Shown: piece by piece, positions 1-8,108 of the stretch
Layout of the letters: every line of letters begins with the position of its first letter
How positions within the stretch are numbered: the first letter of the stretch is position 1
Assembly: GCF_024623785.1 (NCBI RefSeq)
Contig: NZ_JANKBZ010000057.1
Span: forward strand, 1 to 38,828
Direction: 5' to 3'
Length of the DNA stretch: 38,828 bases
Source: Archangium lipolyticum
GTDB taxonomy: Bacteria; Myxococcota; Myxococcia; Myxococcales; Myxococcaceae
The notes under the pieces: generated by a model
Database searches by the model: none
Seen by the model: only the letters and a program-made list of their open reading frames with translations
Told to the model about the DNA's origin: nothing
Made by a program: the position numbers and the translations under genes

Positions 1-176
1 GATGCGGTTCAGGTTCAGGGCGTCGAAGCCATGGCGGATCGCCGCGCGCAGCGCTTCGGTCGCATAACCTTCACCCCAGTGGCGGCTGGCGAGCGCGTAG
101 CCGATCTCGCAGCGGCGGTTCTGCTCGCAGAAATGGTGCAGGCCGACGTTGCCGATCAATTCGCCGGTCGAAGGAC
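1..176 (-). pseudogene. GNAT acetyltransferase fragment, N-terminus missing
   Basis: Read on the minus strand, this stretch encodes about 58 residues beginning STGELIGNVGLHH and running through an EIGYALASRHWGEGYATEAL segment to NLNRI at the window edge. This is the central acetyl-CoA-binding part of a RimJ/RimL-type GNAT N-acetyltransferase; the glycine-rich turn (WGEGYATEAL) is the pyrophosphate-binding motif A. The protein continues off the left edge, but its first half (normally about 80-100 residues) is absent, because similarity stops 18 bases from the stop codon of the MFS gene on the same strand. The reading frame continues upstream only into out-of-frame MFS sequence. It is a 5'-deleted remnant or a rearrangement/assembly junction. 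The family call is firm; the cause of truncation is inference. Confidence 0.65.
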
Positions 177-193
177 CGGGGCCGCGCCGCCGC

Positions 194-1606
194 TCACCGG
201 GGCCTCGACGCGTCCCCGTGCTTCCCGCCAGGGACGAGCACCCAGGCGCACACCCCGCCCACCGCGCACAGCGCGGCGGAGAGCCACAGCGCGCGGTGCA
301 CGCCCGCGAGGAAGCCCGCCCCGACACGGCCTGTGAGCCCGCACACCCCGGGGAGCAGTGCCACGGCCAGTAATCCCGCGATGCGCGCCACCGCGTTGTT
401 GAACCCCGAGGCGATGCCCGCCTGGCTCCCGGCGACACTGGCGAGCACGGTGGCGGTGAGCGGCCCGACGGTGAGTGCGAGCCCCAGCCCCAGTCCCACC
501 GCGCCCGGGAGGACGGAGTCCACGTAGCTCCCACCGCGCTCGATGCGGGTGAACAGGGCGAGCCCCACCGCGCAGACGAGCGGCCCGATGAGCATGAGCA
601 CGCGCGAGCCGAGCCGCTGCGCGAGCCCGCCCACGAGAGGGGAGAGCAGGAGCATCAGCACCGTGATGGGGAGCAGCGAGGCGCCGGCCTCCAGGGGCGA
701 GTAGCCCACCTCCTGCTGGAGCGCGAGCACGATGAAGAAGGTGGCGCCGCCGAGCGCGAAGTAGACGGCGAGGGTGGTGAGGTTGGCGCCGCGGAAGGCG
801 CGGGAGCGGAAGAGGCCGAGGGGCAGCATGGGATGCCCCCCGCGCGCCTGGAGCAGGACGAAGAGCCCGAGCGCGAGGACTCCCCCGAGGCCGGAGGTGA
901 CGGACAGGGTGGACCACCCCTGCACGGGGCCCTCGATGAGGGCGAAGACAATGCCCCCGAGCCCGAGCGTGACACTCAGGGCACCTCCGCCATCGAGCTC
1001 GCGCACCGGGCGGCCAGGCGCGATGGCGGGGACGAAGCGGCGGCCGGCCCAGGCGGCGAGCAGGGCCAGGGGCATGTTGAGGAAGAAGACGGCGCGCCAC
1101 GACCAGACCTCGATGAGCCATCCTCCCAGGAGGGGCCCCACGGCGGTGCTGACACCGGAGAGTCCGGCCCAGGCCGCGACGGCGCGGTCCCGGTCCTTCT
1201 CGGAGAAGGATGTGCGCAGGAGGGCGAGGCTGGTGGGGACGAGGAGCGCGGCGCCAAGGCCCTGGGCGGCGCGAGCGGCGGCGAGCAAGCCCACGCTGGT
1301 GGCGATTCCACACAGCCCCGAGGTGACGACGAAGGCGCCGAGTCCGGTGAGGAAGATGCGCCGCTGGCCGAAGGCATCCCCGAGCGCGCCTCCGGTGAGG
1401 ACGAGCGCACCCAGGGCGAGCAGGTAGGCATCCACGGTCCACTGCAGGCCGGACAGTCCGGTGCCCAGCTCCTCGCCGAGTGAATGGAGGGCGACGTTGA
1501 CGGCGGTGGAGTCGAGGAACGCCATGCTGCTGCCCAGCGCGCTGGCGAGCAGCACGCCGCGGCCGCGGCCACTCGAATAGCTGACGGTCTCCGGGGCGTG
1601 GGCCAT
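194..1606 (-). CDS. MFS drug:H+ antiporter, DHA2 (EmrB/QacA-like) family
   Basis: This 470-residue, 14-helix-type major facilitator exports small molecules using the proton gradient across the inner membrane. Helix 1 carries the DHA2 signature LDSTAVNVAL (near residue 31), and the loop between helices 2 and 3 carries a motif A variant (GDAFGQRRIF). Motif C-like glycines follow in GVSTAVGPLLGGWLIE, and a long hydrophobic C-terminal half completes the usual family length. The start is the ATG at 1606; no strong ribosome binding site precedes it. The gene stands alone, with a GNAT remnant directly downstream and a degenerate Imm52-like gene divergent upstream, so its substrate cannot be read from context. 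The polyketide cluster is 25 kb away and a link is not supported. Confidence 0.9.
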   Translation of the reverse strand: MAHAPETVSYSSGRGRGVLLASALGSSMAFLDSTAVNVALHSLGEELGTGLSGLQWTVDAYLLALGALVLTGGALGDAFGQRRIFLTGLGAFVVTSGLCGIATSVGLLAAARAAQGLGAALLVPTSLALLRTSFSEKDRDRAVAAWAGLSGVSTAVGPLLGGWLIEVWSWRAVFFLNMPLALLAAWAGRRFVPAIAPGRPVRELDGGGALSVTLGLGGIVFALIEGPVQGWSTLSVTSGLGGVLALGLFVLLQARGGHPMLPLGLFRSRAFRGANLTTLAVYFALGGATFFIVLALQQEVGYSPLEAGASLLPITVLMLLLSPLVGGLAQRLGSRVLMLIGPLVCAVGLALFTRIERGGSYVDSVLPGAVGLGLGLALTVGPLTATVLASVAGSQAGIASGFNNAVARIAGLLAVALLPGVCGLTGRVGAGFLAGVHRALWLSAALCAVGGVCAWVLVPGGKHGDASRPR

Positions 1607-1784
1607 GTGCGCAACCCTGTCCGGTCACGCGCACCTTGGCCATACGCGCGCGGGGCAGGCGTTGGCGGCCGCACAACCCATGGATGCCTTCGATGGGCAG
1701 CACCCGCGCGAGGCGGACTGCCTCGCGCGAGCCTCTCCGCGGGAAGTAGATGCCGGAGCGAGATGGTAATCCCAGTTGGGGTTG

Positions 1785-2150
1785 TAGGCTGAATATTCAT
1801 GGGCGATTTCATGCGGAAGCCTTCTTCAGCCTGCTCGCTTCATGCGACCCGAGCCTCACTCATTGGTTCAAGAAGGGCCGAACCCTCGAGGAAGCGCTGA
1901 CGCACCGCTTCGAACCCAATGCGGCGAGTCTCGCGAAGGTATTCAACCAGCAAGCGCGGGAAGAAGGACGCTTCGCCACGGATGGTTTCTCGCTGAGCGG
2001 ATGGAATGGAGCAACTCACGAAGTTCAGGTCGAGCCCGTCGAGGACAAGGGGACTCCAACCCCGCCCATGTGGCGTTGGCCCTCGATGTCTCCGAACGCC
2101 TTGCCCGGGCCGGTCTCCTCACCCCACTTCGCCCCTGGTGGGAATGATGC
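1785..2150 (+). pseudogene. Imm52-like immunity protein remnant
   Basis: One frame (about 1806-2040) encodes EAFFSLLASCDPSLTHWF followed by a KKGRTLEEAL segment and GFSLSGWNGATHE. From memory this resembles the N-terminal half of myxobacterial Imm52 polymorphic-toxin immunity proteins (small acidic cytosolic proteins of roughly 220-240 residues). The conserved N-terminal YVGAYWG-like start is not present, and after the WNG motif the frame drifts into low-complexity proline-rich sequence. A second frame (2045-2147) then looks coding-like (NPAHVALALDVSERLARAG) and stops at 2147. The pattern fits a truncated, frameshifted immunity gene. No cognate toxin gene is next to it. A profile search against Imm52 would settle the family. 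Confidence 0.5.
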
Positions 2151-2200
2151 CCTTCATCGACTCGGCCACGGGCAGGGGTCTCCTTGTTCGAGGAGGCCCG

Positions 2201-3370
2201 CTATCCCGTCTGCTGCGCGTTGAGTGGAACCACCTGCGCCTGTGGAGGCTCCGAGGCCAGCAACTCGTGAATGACCTCCTCGTTGTCGAAGTAGCGCCAG
2301 TGCGTCTCGCCGGTCAGCCGGGCCAGCCACCCCAACCCATGCTGGATGGGCTTCTGAAGGACCACGCCCTGCGGCGCCTTCTTGATGGGGATCGGGAAGC
2401 CGAACCAGTCCTCCGAGGAGTAGATGTCGATCCACTGTTTCACGTGGCTGTTCACCGCGCAGCGATCAATCTCCGTCTGGATCCATTCCGCGCGCCGGGA
2501 GAACAGCTCCAGAGGGCCCGCCAGGGAGATGAACCGCAGAGGCACCTTCTTGTCGGAGTCGTAGTCCGCCAGGATATCCACCGCGATGGCCACGCCAAAA
2601 CTGTGCGCCACGACGGTCACCCGCTCGTACTGGCCTGATTCGCAGACGTTCTGGAGGACCCGGCGAACCCGGTTGCGGATGCGGTAGCGCAATCCCAGTT
2701 CCTTCGGTGAAGCGCACTCATTGCGCAGGTAGCGCTGTGTGAAGTCGCTGATGTCGACCACCATGGACACAGGCAGCACGCCCATGACGAGTGAAGCGAT
2801 GACCCAGGCCTTCAAGCTCCCCATCATCGCCCCCCAGTCCTTGAGGGTGGGAACAAGCTTCCCCCACAGGGAGGCCGCCATCGAGGGCGCTTCCGTGGAA
2901 CCCGGCATCAGCCCGAACAGGTTCCCCAGGAACTGGGGGTCGGAGCCCGCTTGGGAGAAGAGCAGCGTGAGCCCGCCGTAGAGCCAGAACGTCATCAGCA
3001 GGAGCATCACGGCCATGTTGAACGACAGCCACTTGTATTTGCCGAGACCCGCCCAGACCTTGGGGTGGAGCCAGTAGAAGAGCACCCTCAACCCACGCCC
3101 CACCCGGTTCACCAGATGCTCCTGGGTGAGGCGGGTGACGAGGTCGCCCCAGTAGGCCTCGTAGACATCCAGGGTCCGCTCTGGCTGACCGGGTCGGGTC
3201 ACCCGCAGCCGCACCCCTTCCACACCCGCCACGGCCTGGGCTTCGCTCCGAATCACCTCCCCGGTTTCCGGGACCTGCTCGAGCGCGGCGATCAACCGAT
3301 CGCGGTTGAAGTCCTTCTGCCCGGCCTCAGACCCATGAATCAGAACGATCGCTTCTGTCTTTCCGCTCAT
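2201..3370 (-). CDS. Membrane-associated alpha/beta hydrolase
   Basis: This 389-residue protein opens with an alpha/beta-hydrolase beta-strand and oxyanion loop (IVLIHGSEAG, residues 8-17). The likely nucleophile is Ser257 in VTVVAHSFGVAIAVDIL. Two hydrophobic stretches sit between these elements, at about residues 115-138 (FNMAVMLLLMTFWLYGGLTLLF) and 186-206 (KAWVIASLVMGVLPVSMVV). The protein is therefore probably anchored in the inner membrane with the lipase-like fold on the cytoplasmic face. The acid and histidine of the triad are not certain by eye. It is a single gene; the upstream region (3371-3631) separates it from a divergent histidine kinase. Substrate is unknown; a lipid or thioester would be plausible but is not shown. 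Confidence 0.75.
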   Translation of the reverse strand: MSGKTEAIVLIHGSEAGQKDFNRDRLIAALEQVPETGEVIRSEAQAVAGVEGVRLRVTRPGQPERTLDVYEAYWGDLVTRLTQEHLVNRVGRGLRVLFYWLHPKVWAGLGKYKWLSFNMAVMLLLMTFWLYGGLTLLFSQAGSDPQFLGNLFGLMPGSTEAPSMAASLWGKLVPTLKDWGAMMGSLKAWVIASLVMGVLPVSMVVDISDFTQRYLRNECASPKELGLRYRIRNRVRRVLQNVCESGQYERVTVVAHSFGVAIAVDILADYDSDKKVPLRFISLAGPLELFSRRAEWIQTEIDRCAVNSHVKQWIDIYSSEDWFGFPIPIKKAPQGVVLQKPIQHGLGWLARLTGETHWRYFDNEEVIHELLASEPPQAQVVPLNAQQTG

Positions 3371-3631
3371 CGCTCTCCCCCTGGGGAGCCTTCAGTACGT
3401 GAACTCTACACCATGAGAAGGACAAGAAGGAGGGCACCACCAACTACGTGAAGACGGGGGTGGACGCCCGCGGCAGTGGGTTGGCGCTCCCTGGCCCTCC
3501 GTGTCCTCGGTGAGCAGGCGGGCATGGGACGCCCGTCCTCTCGGCTGCTTTATCGGCAGCGGATGAACTATTTCCAACGGAGGCATGCTTCCCGTGTTGT
3601 CGGCTGGATTCCTTCGGCGTTAGGGGGCCTC
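3371..3631. other. Divergent intergenic region with a short coding-like relic
   Basis: This spacer separates the alpha/beta hydrolase from the MEDS histidine kinase and should carry both promoters; I could not pick a convincing -35/-10 pair. At about 3416-3511 one + frame reads EKDKKEGTTNYVKTGVDARG before a stop, which looks like a relic of a protein C-terminus rather than random DNA. I do not recognise the family. Confidence 0.35.
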
Positions 3632-4987
3632 ATGCTCGAACAACTTCGACCCAGTGGACTCTCGGCCGTGGGCTCCCTGCCCTGGGGAGCGCATTTCTGC
3701 CAGTTCTACGACGCGCAGGAGGACCTCGTGGACTCGCTCGTGCCGTTCTTCAAGGCGGGCCTCGACAGCAATGAGAAGTGCCTGTGGGTCACCTCGGAGC
3801 CGCTTCCCGCCCAGGACGCTCGGACGGCCCTTCGCCAGGCGGTCCCGGACATCGCCGAGCGCGAGCGGCGCAATCAGATTGAGATCATCGACCATCACGA
3901 CTGGTACAAGGCGACGGGGAAGACCGACCCGGACTCCACCTTGCGAGGATGGGTGGAGCGGGAGGAGCGGGCCCGGGCGGATGGGTTCGCCGGGCTGCGG
4001 CTGACGGGCAACACCTACTGGGTCGAGCGCTCGGATTGGAACGGCTTCGTCGATTACGAGGCGCGCGTCTCGAAGGTCTTCCAGAGCCGTCACATCATCG
4101 GTCTCTGCAGCTATTGCCTGGGGCGGTGCCAGCCCCATGACATCCTGGACGTGGTCACCAACCACCAGTTCGCCCTCACGCGCAGGGCGGGCGACTGGCA
4201 GATGATCGAAAGCGCCGCGCTGAGCATGGCGAAGGATGAGCTGCACCGCCTCAACGCGGAGCTCGAGCACCGGGTACTCGAACGGACCGCGGCGCTGGAG
4301 CAGGCGGTGCGCTCGCGGGATGAGTTCCTCTCCGTCGCGTCACACGAGCTGAAGACCCCCATCACCTCGCTCCAGCTCTATGTGCAGGGGATGGTTCGCG
4401 CCCAGACGAAGGGAACGCTGACGGCGGAGCAGCTCAACGCCCGGTTGAACCGGGTGCAGGTGCAGTGCGGCCGGCTCGAGCGGCTCATCAACAACCTGCT
4501 CGATGTCTCCCGAGCCGATGCCAAGGCACCGGCGCTCCAGCGGGAGTCCTTCGACATGTCGGAGCTCGTGGCGGATACGACGGAGCGCTTCGCGGAAGAG
4601 TTCGCACGTGCGGGTTGCCAGGTCACGGTCGAGGCCCGTGAACCCGTCGTGGGCTGCTGGGACAGGATGCGGCTGGAGCAGGCGGTCACCAACCTGCTGC
4701 AGAACGCGGTCCGCTATGCCCCGGGCGCTCCCGTCCACGTCCGGGTCCAGAGCGAAGGCCCCTGGGTGCGGATCGTCGTCCGGGACGAGGGCCCGGGCAT
4801 CGCCGAGAAGGACCACGCTCGAATCTTCGAGCGCTTCGCCCAGGTGGAAAGCGAGCGGTTCGCGGGCGGCTTCGGCCTGGGTCTCTGGATCGTGAAGCAG
4901 GTGGCCGAGGCCCACGAGGGCAGCGTGACGCTCGTCAGCCGTCCCGGCGCGGGCGCGACGTTCACCCTCATGCTGCCCTGTGACTGA
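3632..4987 (+). CDS. MEDS-domain sensor histidine kinase
   Basis: This is a 451-residue soluble histidine kinase with no transmembrane segment. Residues 17-195 form a MEDS (DcmR-like sensory) domain: HFCQFYDAQEDLVDSLVPFF, then CLWVTSEP and an IIDHHDWY segment. A short coiled coil (HRLNAELEHRVLERTAALEQ) leads into HisKA with phosphoacceptor His238 in SVASHELKTPITSLQLY. The HATPase_c domain shows the N box (NLLQNAVRYA), G1 (VRDEGPGIA), F box (IFERFAQ) and G2 (GGFGLGLWIVK). I chose the ATG at 3632 because GGGGG precedes it closely and the MEDS domain begins soon after; in-frame ATGs at 3476 and 3563 add residues unlike the family. No receiver gene is adjacent, so it is an orphan kinase. MEDS domains are proposed to bind small hydrophobic or methyl-halide-like ligands; the ligand here is unknown. 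Confidence 0.88.
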   Translation: MLEQLRPSGLSAVGSLPWGAHFCQFYDAQEDLVDSLVPFFKAGLDSNEKCLWVTSEPLPAQDARTALRQAVPDIAERERRNQIEIIDHHDWYKATGKTDPDSTLRGWVEREERARADGFAGLRLTGNTYWVERSDWNGFVDYEARVSKVFQSRHIIGLCSYCLGRCQPHDILDVVTNHQFALTRRAGDWQMIESAALSMAKDELHRLNAELEHRVLERTAALEQAVRSRDEFLSVASHELKTPITSLQLYVQGMVRAQTKGTLTAEQLNARLNRVQVQCGRLERLINNLLDVSRADAKAPALQRESFDMSELVADTTERFAEEFARAGCQVTVEAREPVVGCWDRMRLEQAVTNLLQNAVRYAPGAPVHVRVQSEGPWVRIVVRDEGPGIAEKDHARIFERFAQVESERFAGGFGLGLWIVKQVAEAHEGSVTLVSRPGAGATFTLMLPCD

Positions 4988-5076
4988 AACCGAATAGGTG
5001 GCCGACGAGACCGAAGCGCCCCCGCGGAAAGAAACGGCGCTCGCTGGCCACGCCGCCCACGTGGTGCATCTGCTAG

Positions 5077-5985
5077 GGTGAACCGCAGAGGTCAACCACT
5101 CTGGCACTACCATCACCTCTTCTCCTGATGCTCCTCACCCTGTCCCTGGCGGCGCCGGCGGCAGCGCAGACTCAGCCTCCCGCTCGCGAGCAGCAGCAAC
5201 GCCAGGTCCTCCTCCCCAGCAACCCCAATGAGGCGGTTCCCGAGGCGCGGGTGGCGGTGGGCGTGGCCACCTACCTGCGCTTTGACGCCCCCCTCGACAG
5301 GGCCTCGGTGGAGGTGGAGGGGCGGCCGGCGCGTTTCCGGTGGGTGGAGGTGGGCGAGCGCCTCATCGCCGTGGAGCCCTCCGTCGATCTGGACGCCGAG
5401 GAGAAGCTGGTGGTGCGGGTGCGCTACCGGGACGGAGCCTCCCCCACGGTGGCCACGCTCGTGCTCGTCACCCACCCCACGCTGGTGGACAAGGAGGTGG
5501 AGGTGGTGCGCCGCCCGCGCACGGTGGAGGCGTTGGAAGCAGCCCTGGCGGAGAAGGAGAAGGCCCTGGCGGCGTTGCAGGCCACGAGTGGGCCTGCCGG
5601 GCTCGTCTTCTCCGGGCGGCTCAACCTCGAGGGCGTACAGGCCCGGCTCATGGTGAATGTGCCCACTGGCACCCAGAGTGGGCTGAAGGTGCAAGGGGGA
5701 GAGGGGTATCGCGCCGGTACCTGGGCGCTTGCCGTCGTCCGCGTGCGCAACCTCCCGGGGCAGAAGCCCTGGGCGCCGGGGCAGGCGCGACTCACCCGGC
5801 CAAACGGCACGCCCGTGAAGGTGCGCTCCGTGGACATGGACAGGGCGCTGCTTGGGTCCGGCGAGGAGGGCCTCGTAGTGCTGGAGACGGAGGCCCCCTT
5901 CTGGGATGCGGGTGAGATCCTCCGCCTGGAGTTGCTGGACAAGAGCGGCACCCGGCGTCTCTCCCTCCCCGAAGTGAAGCTGTAG
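5077..5985 (+). CDS. DUF2381 / TIGR02268-type secreted protein
   Basis: This is a myxobacterial paralogous-family protein of unknown function. The in-frame sequence from 5101 reads LALPSPLLLMLLTLSLAAPAAAQ, a good signal peptide. The only in-frame ATG (5128) lies inside it, and the frame is open upstream to a stop at 5074, so translation probably begins at a rare start codon such as CTG 5101 or GTG-like positions near 5077; the exact start is uncertain. The mature part has beta-rich segments (VGVATYLRFDAPLDRASVEV, LIAVEPSVDLDAEEKLVVRV), a short coiled coil (VEALEAALAEKEKALAAL) and a second beta-rich domain, as is usual for the family. It ends 12 bases before a transmembrane Ser/Thr kinase gene, an arrangement repeated many times in Cystobacterineae genomes. 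It probably acts outside the inner membrane as a partner of that kinase (inference). Confidence 0.78.
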   Translation, partial: GEPQRSTTLALPSPLLLMLLTLSLAAPAAAQTQPPAREQQQRQVLLPSNPNEAVPEARVAVGVATYLRFDAPLDRASVEVEGRPARFRWVEVGERLIAVEPSVDLDAEEKLVVRVRYRDGASPTVATLVLVTHPTLVDKEVEVVRRPRTVEALEAALAEKEKALAALQATSGPAGLVFSGRLNLEGVQARLMVNVPTGTQSGLKVQGGEGYRAGTWALAVVRVRNLPGQKPWAPGQARLTRPNGTPVKVRSVDMDRALLGSGEEGLVVLETEAPFWDAGEILRLELLDKSGTRRLSLPEVKL

Positions 5986-5997
5986 GAGCGCCAGCCC

Positions 5998-7755
5998 ATG
6001 ACGGCGGAAGTCCTTCACCCCGATCATCTCCAACCCGGCCACATGGTGGGTCCCTGGCGCATCGTCCAGGTGCTGGGACGTGGCGGCTCCTCCCGCGTCT
6101 TCATGGTGGAGCGCGACAACAAGCCCTACTCCTTGAAGATGGGGCTCCTGCCGCTCTCCGAGGCCCGGGAAGAGCTTTCGGAAGAGGAGTACGTGGAGGA
6201 GATGAGCGCCTACCGGCGGCTGGCACGCGAGGCGGCGGCCCTCTTCACCTATGCCTCCCACCCCAACCTGCTGCGCCTGCACGCGGTGGACTGCTGGCCC
6301 AACCCCAGCAATGGCTATCCCTTCCTCGTCACCGACTACGTGGACGGGGACAACTGGCATGAGTGGCGCTGGCACAACCCTCCTCATGCCGCCAGGCTGG
6401 TGGACACCTTCTCCAGCGTGGTGCGCACCGTGGGCGTGCTGCACCAGCGCGGCGTGTACCACCGAGACCTGAAGGCGGAGAACCTCCTCATCCGTCGGCA
6501 GGACGGCCGCCCCTTCCTCATCGACTTCGGCACCGTGCGTCTGCCGGGAGCCCTCACCAGAACCATGGGCGTACCCGAGGGTGTCATGCACCTGCTGCCG
6601 CCCGAGCTCCTGGCCTACACACGCACCGAGGCGTGGAAGAAGGGCGTGCCCTTCCACGGGGGCGCTGCCGCCGACCTGTACGCCCTGGGGGTGCTGCTCT
6701 TCCAGGCCCTCACGGACCTGCACCCCTTCAGCCCGGAGCTGCCGGACGAGCAGCTGGTGGCCGCCATCGCCACCGTCATCCCAGCTCCACCCCACCTCCT
6801 CAACCCCCTGGCGCCGCGCGCTCTCAGCGACATCGCCCTGCGGTTGCTGGAGAAGAAGCCGGAGGACCGGTACCCCAGCACCGGGGCGCTGCTGCTGGCG
6901 TTGGAGCAGGCAGCCGAGCAGGAGAGACGCTCCCCCGCCTGGAAGGTGCCGCTCTTCGAGTCCGAGCCGCGCCCGGTAGGGCCAACGCCTCCGAAAGAGG
7001 TGGCGCCGCCGCCGCCGGCCCAGCCTCCCGAAACGGCGGGCGCGGCCCCGGAGGAGGCTCCCCAGCCGCAGGAGGCCCCTCCGGCTGCGCCTGCTCGTCC
7101 CCGGCGCGCAAGGTGGCCCCGGGTGCTGCTCGCGGGCCTGACTGTGGTCGGCCTTGTCTTGTGGCTGGCACGCTCCACACTCGCGCCCCTACCCGAGGCG
7201 CTCCCGCCTCGGTCTGGCCCTGCCGAGAAAGGAAGCCCGCCCGTGTCCACCACTCACCCCGCCACCTCCTCGAGTTTCCTCGCCGCCTGGCTGTGCGCTG
7301 CCCTCGGCCTCGGCTGCCCCGCCGTCCAGGTAAAGCCCCCAGAGCCCGAGGACTGCCCCAGGGAGGCGGCCGAGGCCATGGCGGAGCTGAAGCTTCGGAG
7401 GGGCAGCCGTCTTCAGGCTGTCGTGGACGTCAACCAGCCCGGCGATATCAGCGAGGCGGGCGTCTACCAGGACGGACCCGTTACCGGACGCCTCACGGTG
7501 GGAGACGGCAATCTGCCCGTGGGGACGCTGCTCCACGGCCGCCTCTGGACGGGCCCCGGCATCTACTATGACGGCGAGGAACCAGCCGTCATGGGCCGCT
7601 ACACGCTGGCCGTGCTGCCCGACGGGCGGAAGTACCCCGTGTGCATCGTGCTGGGCGACTGGGACGGGCGGGTGCCCAAGCATGAGGGTTCCAAAGAGGG
7701 GGCCACCGTGCTGAATCGCGAGTTGCCGGTGAGCGCCGTCCAGCGCTGGCCGTGA
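5998..7755 (+). CDS. Transmembrane Ser/Thr protein kinase (Hanks type)
   Basis: This 585-residue kinase phosphorylates protein Ser/Thr using ATP. The catalytic domain (about 20-310) has a glycine loop LGRGGSSRVF, catalytic Lys47 (YSLKMG), the HRDLKAENLL loop with Asp157 and Asn162, and Asp176 in LIDFGTVR. A Pro/Ala-rich linker (about 325-372) leads to one transmembrane helix (VLLAGLTVVGLVLWLA, about 381-396). A C-terminal exported domain of about 150 residues follows, carrying a second hydrophobic patch ending GLGCPAVQ and a beta-rich part (GTLLHGRLWTGPGIYYDGEE). The ATG at 5998 follows GGAGCG-type purines and lies 12 bases after the DUF2381 gene, so the two are probably co-transcribed. The external domain likely senses an envelope signal, perhaps through the DUF2381 protein (inference). 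Confidence 0.9.
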   Translation: MTAEVLHPDHLQPGHMVGPWRIVQVLGRGGSSRVFMVERDNKPYSLKMGLLPLSEAREELSEEEYVEEMSAYRRLAREAAALFTYASHPNLLRLHAVDCWPNPSNGYPFLVTDYVDGDNWHEWRWHNPPHAARLVDTFSSVVRTVGVLHQRGVYHRDLKAENLLIRRQDGRPFLIDFGTVRLPGALTRTMGVPEGVMHLLPPELLAYTRTEAWKKGVPFHGGAAADLYALGVLLFQALTDLHPFSPELPDEQLVAAIATVIPAPPHLLNPLAPRALSDIALRLLEKKPEDRYPSTGALLLALEQAAEQERRSPAWKVPLFESEPRPVGPTPPKEVAPPPPAQPPETAGAAPEEAPQPQEAPPAAPARPRRARWPRVLLAGLTVVGLVLWLARSTLAPLPEALPPRSGPAEKGSPPVSTTHPATSSSFLAAWLCAALGLGCPAVQVKPPEPEDCPREAAEAMAELKLRRGSRLQAVVDVNQPGDISEAGVYQDGPVTGRLTVGDGNLPVGTLLHGRLWTGPGIYYDGEEPAVMGRYTLAVLPDGRKYPVCIVLGDWDGRVPKHEGSKEGATVLNRELPVSAVQRWP

Positions 7756-7828
7756 GGCTCGAGGCCCCGAAGAGGTCTTGCGCGCCTGCTACGGGATGCC
7801 TCCGCCACCAGCCAATCCCAGCCCTATG

Positions 7829-7859
7829 GGAGTGTCCGACAAGTTCTTCGACATCGTCG
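7829..7859 (+). repeat. Left terminal inverted repeat
   Basis: 31-base arm beginning GGAGTGTCCGACAAG and ending in ATCGTCG. It differs from the right arm at two positions. Confidence 0.75.
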
Positions 7860-8066
7860 GGAGCGACATCGGCGCCGCGCCACATCGAGGTGCGCGCCGG
7901 CCGCCCAGCGGCCTACCCAACTCGCGGAGACAACACCGAACGTGGTGCGCGTTCGAGCTAGAAGCCCGCCCCAGAGGCACCTTCCGGTCGCGAGCTGCCC
8001 GAACTGGCCCGACCATCGGACCAGTTGCTCGAACTCGCGCCCGGAGACCGCCTCATTTTCTCTCCG

Positions 8067-8097
8067 CGACGATGTTGAAGAACGTGTCGGACACTCC
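8067..8097 (-). repeat. Right terminal inverted repeat
   Basis: Reverse-complement partner of 7829-7859. Read on the minus strand it begins GGAGTGTCCGACACG. It ends 11 bases before the stop codon of the TSP3-repeat gene, so transcription of that gene runs straight into the element. Confidence 0.75.
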
Positions 8098-8108
8098 ACT
8101 GGCTCGAA

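Larger units (their letters stand above)
7829..8097. mobile_element. MITE-like element with 31-bp terminal inverted repeats
   Basis: The left end (7829-7859) and the reverse complement of the right end (8067-8097) match at 29 of 31 bases; both begin GGAGTGTCCGACA. The outer repeat contains a GTGTCCGACAC-type palindrome. The element is 269 bases and encodes no transposase, so if mobile it must be moved in trans. No clear target-site duplication is visible (flanks CTATG and ACTGG). A related but weaker copy of one end lies at 38601-38630. The repeat itself is directly visible; calling it a MITE is inference. Confidence 0.6.
7756..8108. other. Gene-free region dominated by a MITE-like element
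   Basis: There is no convincing gene in these 353 bases. Most of it (7829-8097) is bounded by near-identical inverted repeats, described separately. Between the ends I see only a short open stretch, about 7960-8079, with a Leu/Glu-rich reading (ELPELARPSDQLLELAPGDR) and a small internal hairpin (AACTGG...CCAGTT near 8000-8027). Neither is long enough to call a gene. Confidence 0.5.

Noticed and set aside
194-1606. MFS exporter as the resistance pump of the polyketide cluster
   Set aside because: It is about 25 kb from the cluster with many unrelated genes between; no evidence of linkage.
5113-6795. 560-codon minus-strand frame across the DUF2381 and kinase genes
   Set aside because: His/Gly/Leu-rich shadow of two well-supported + strand genes.
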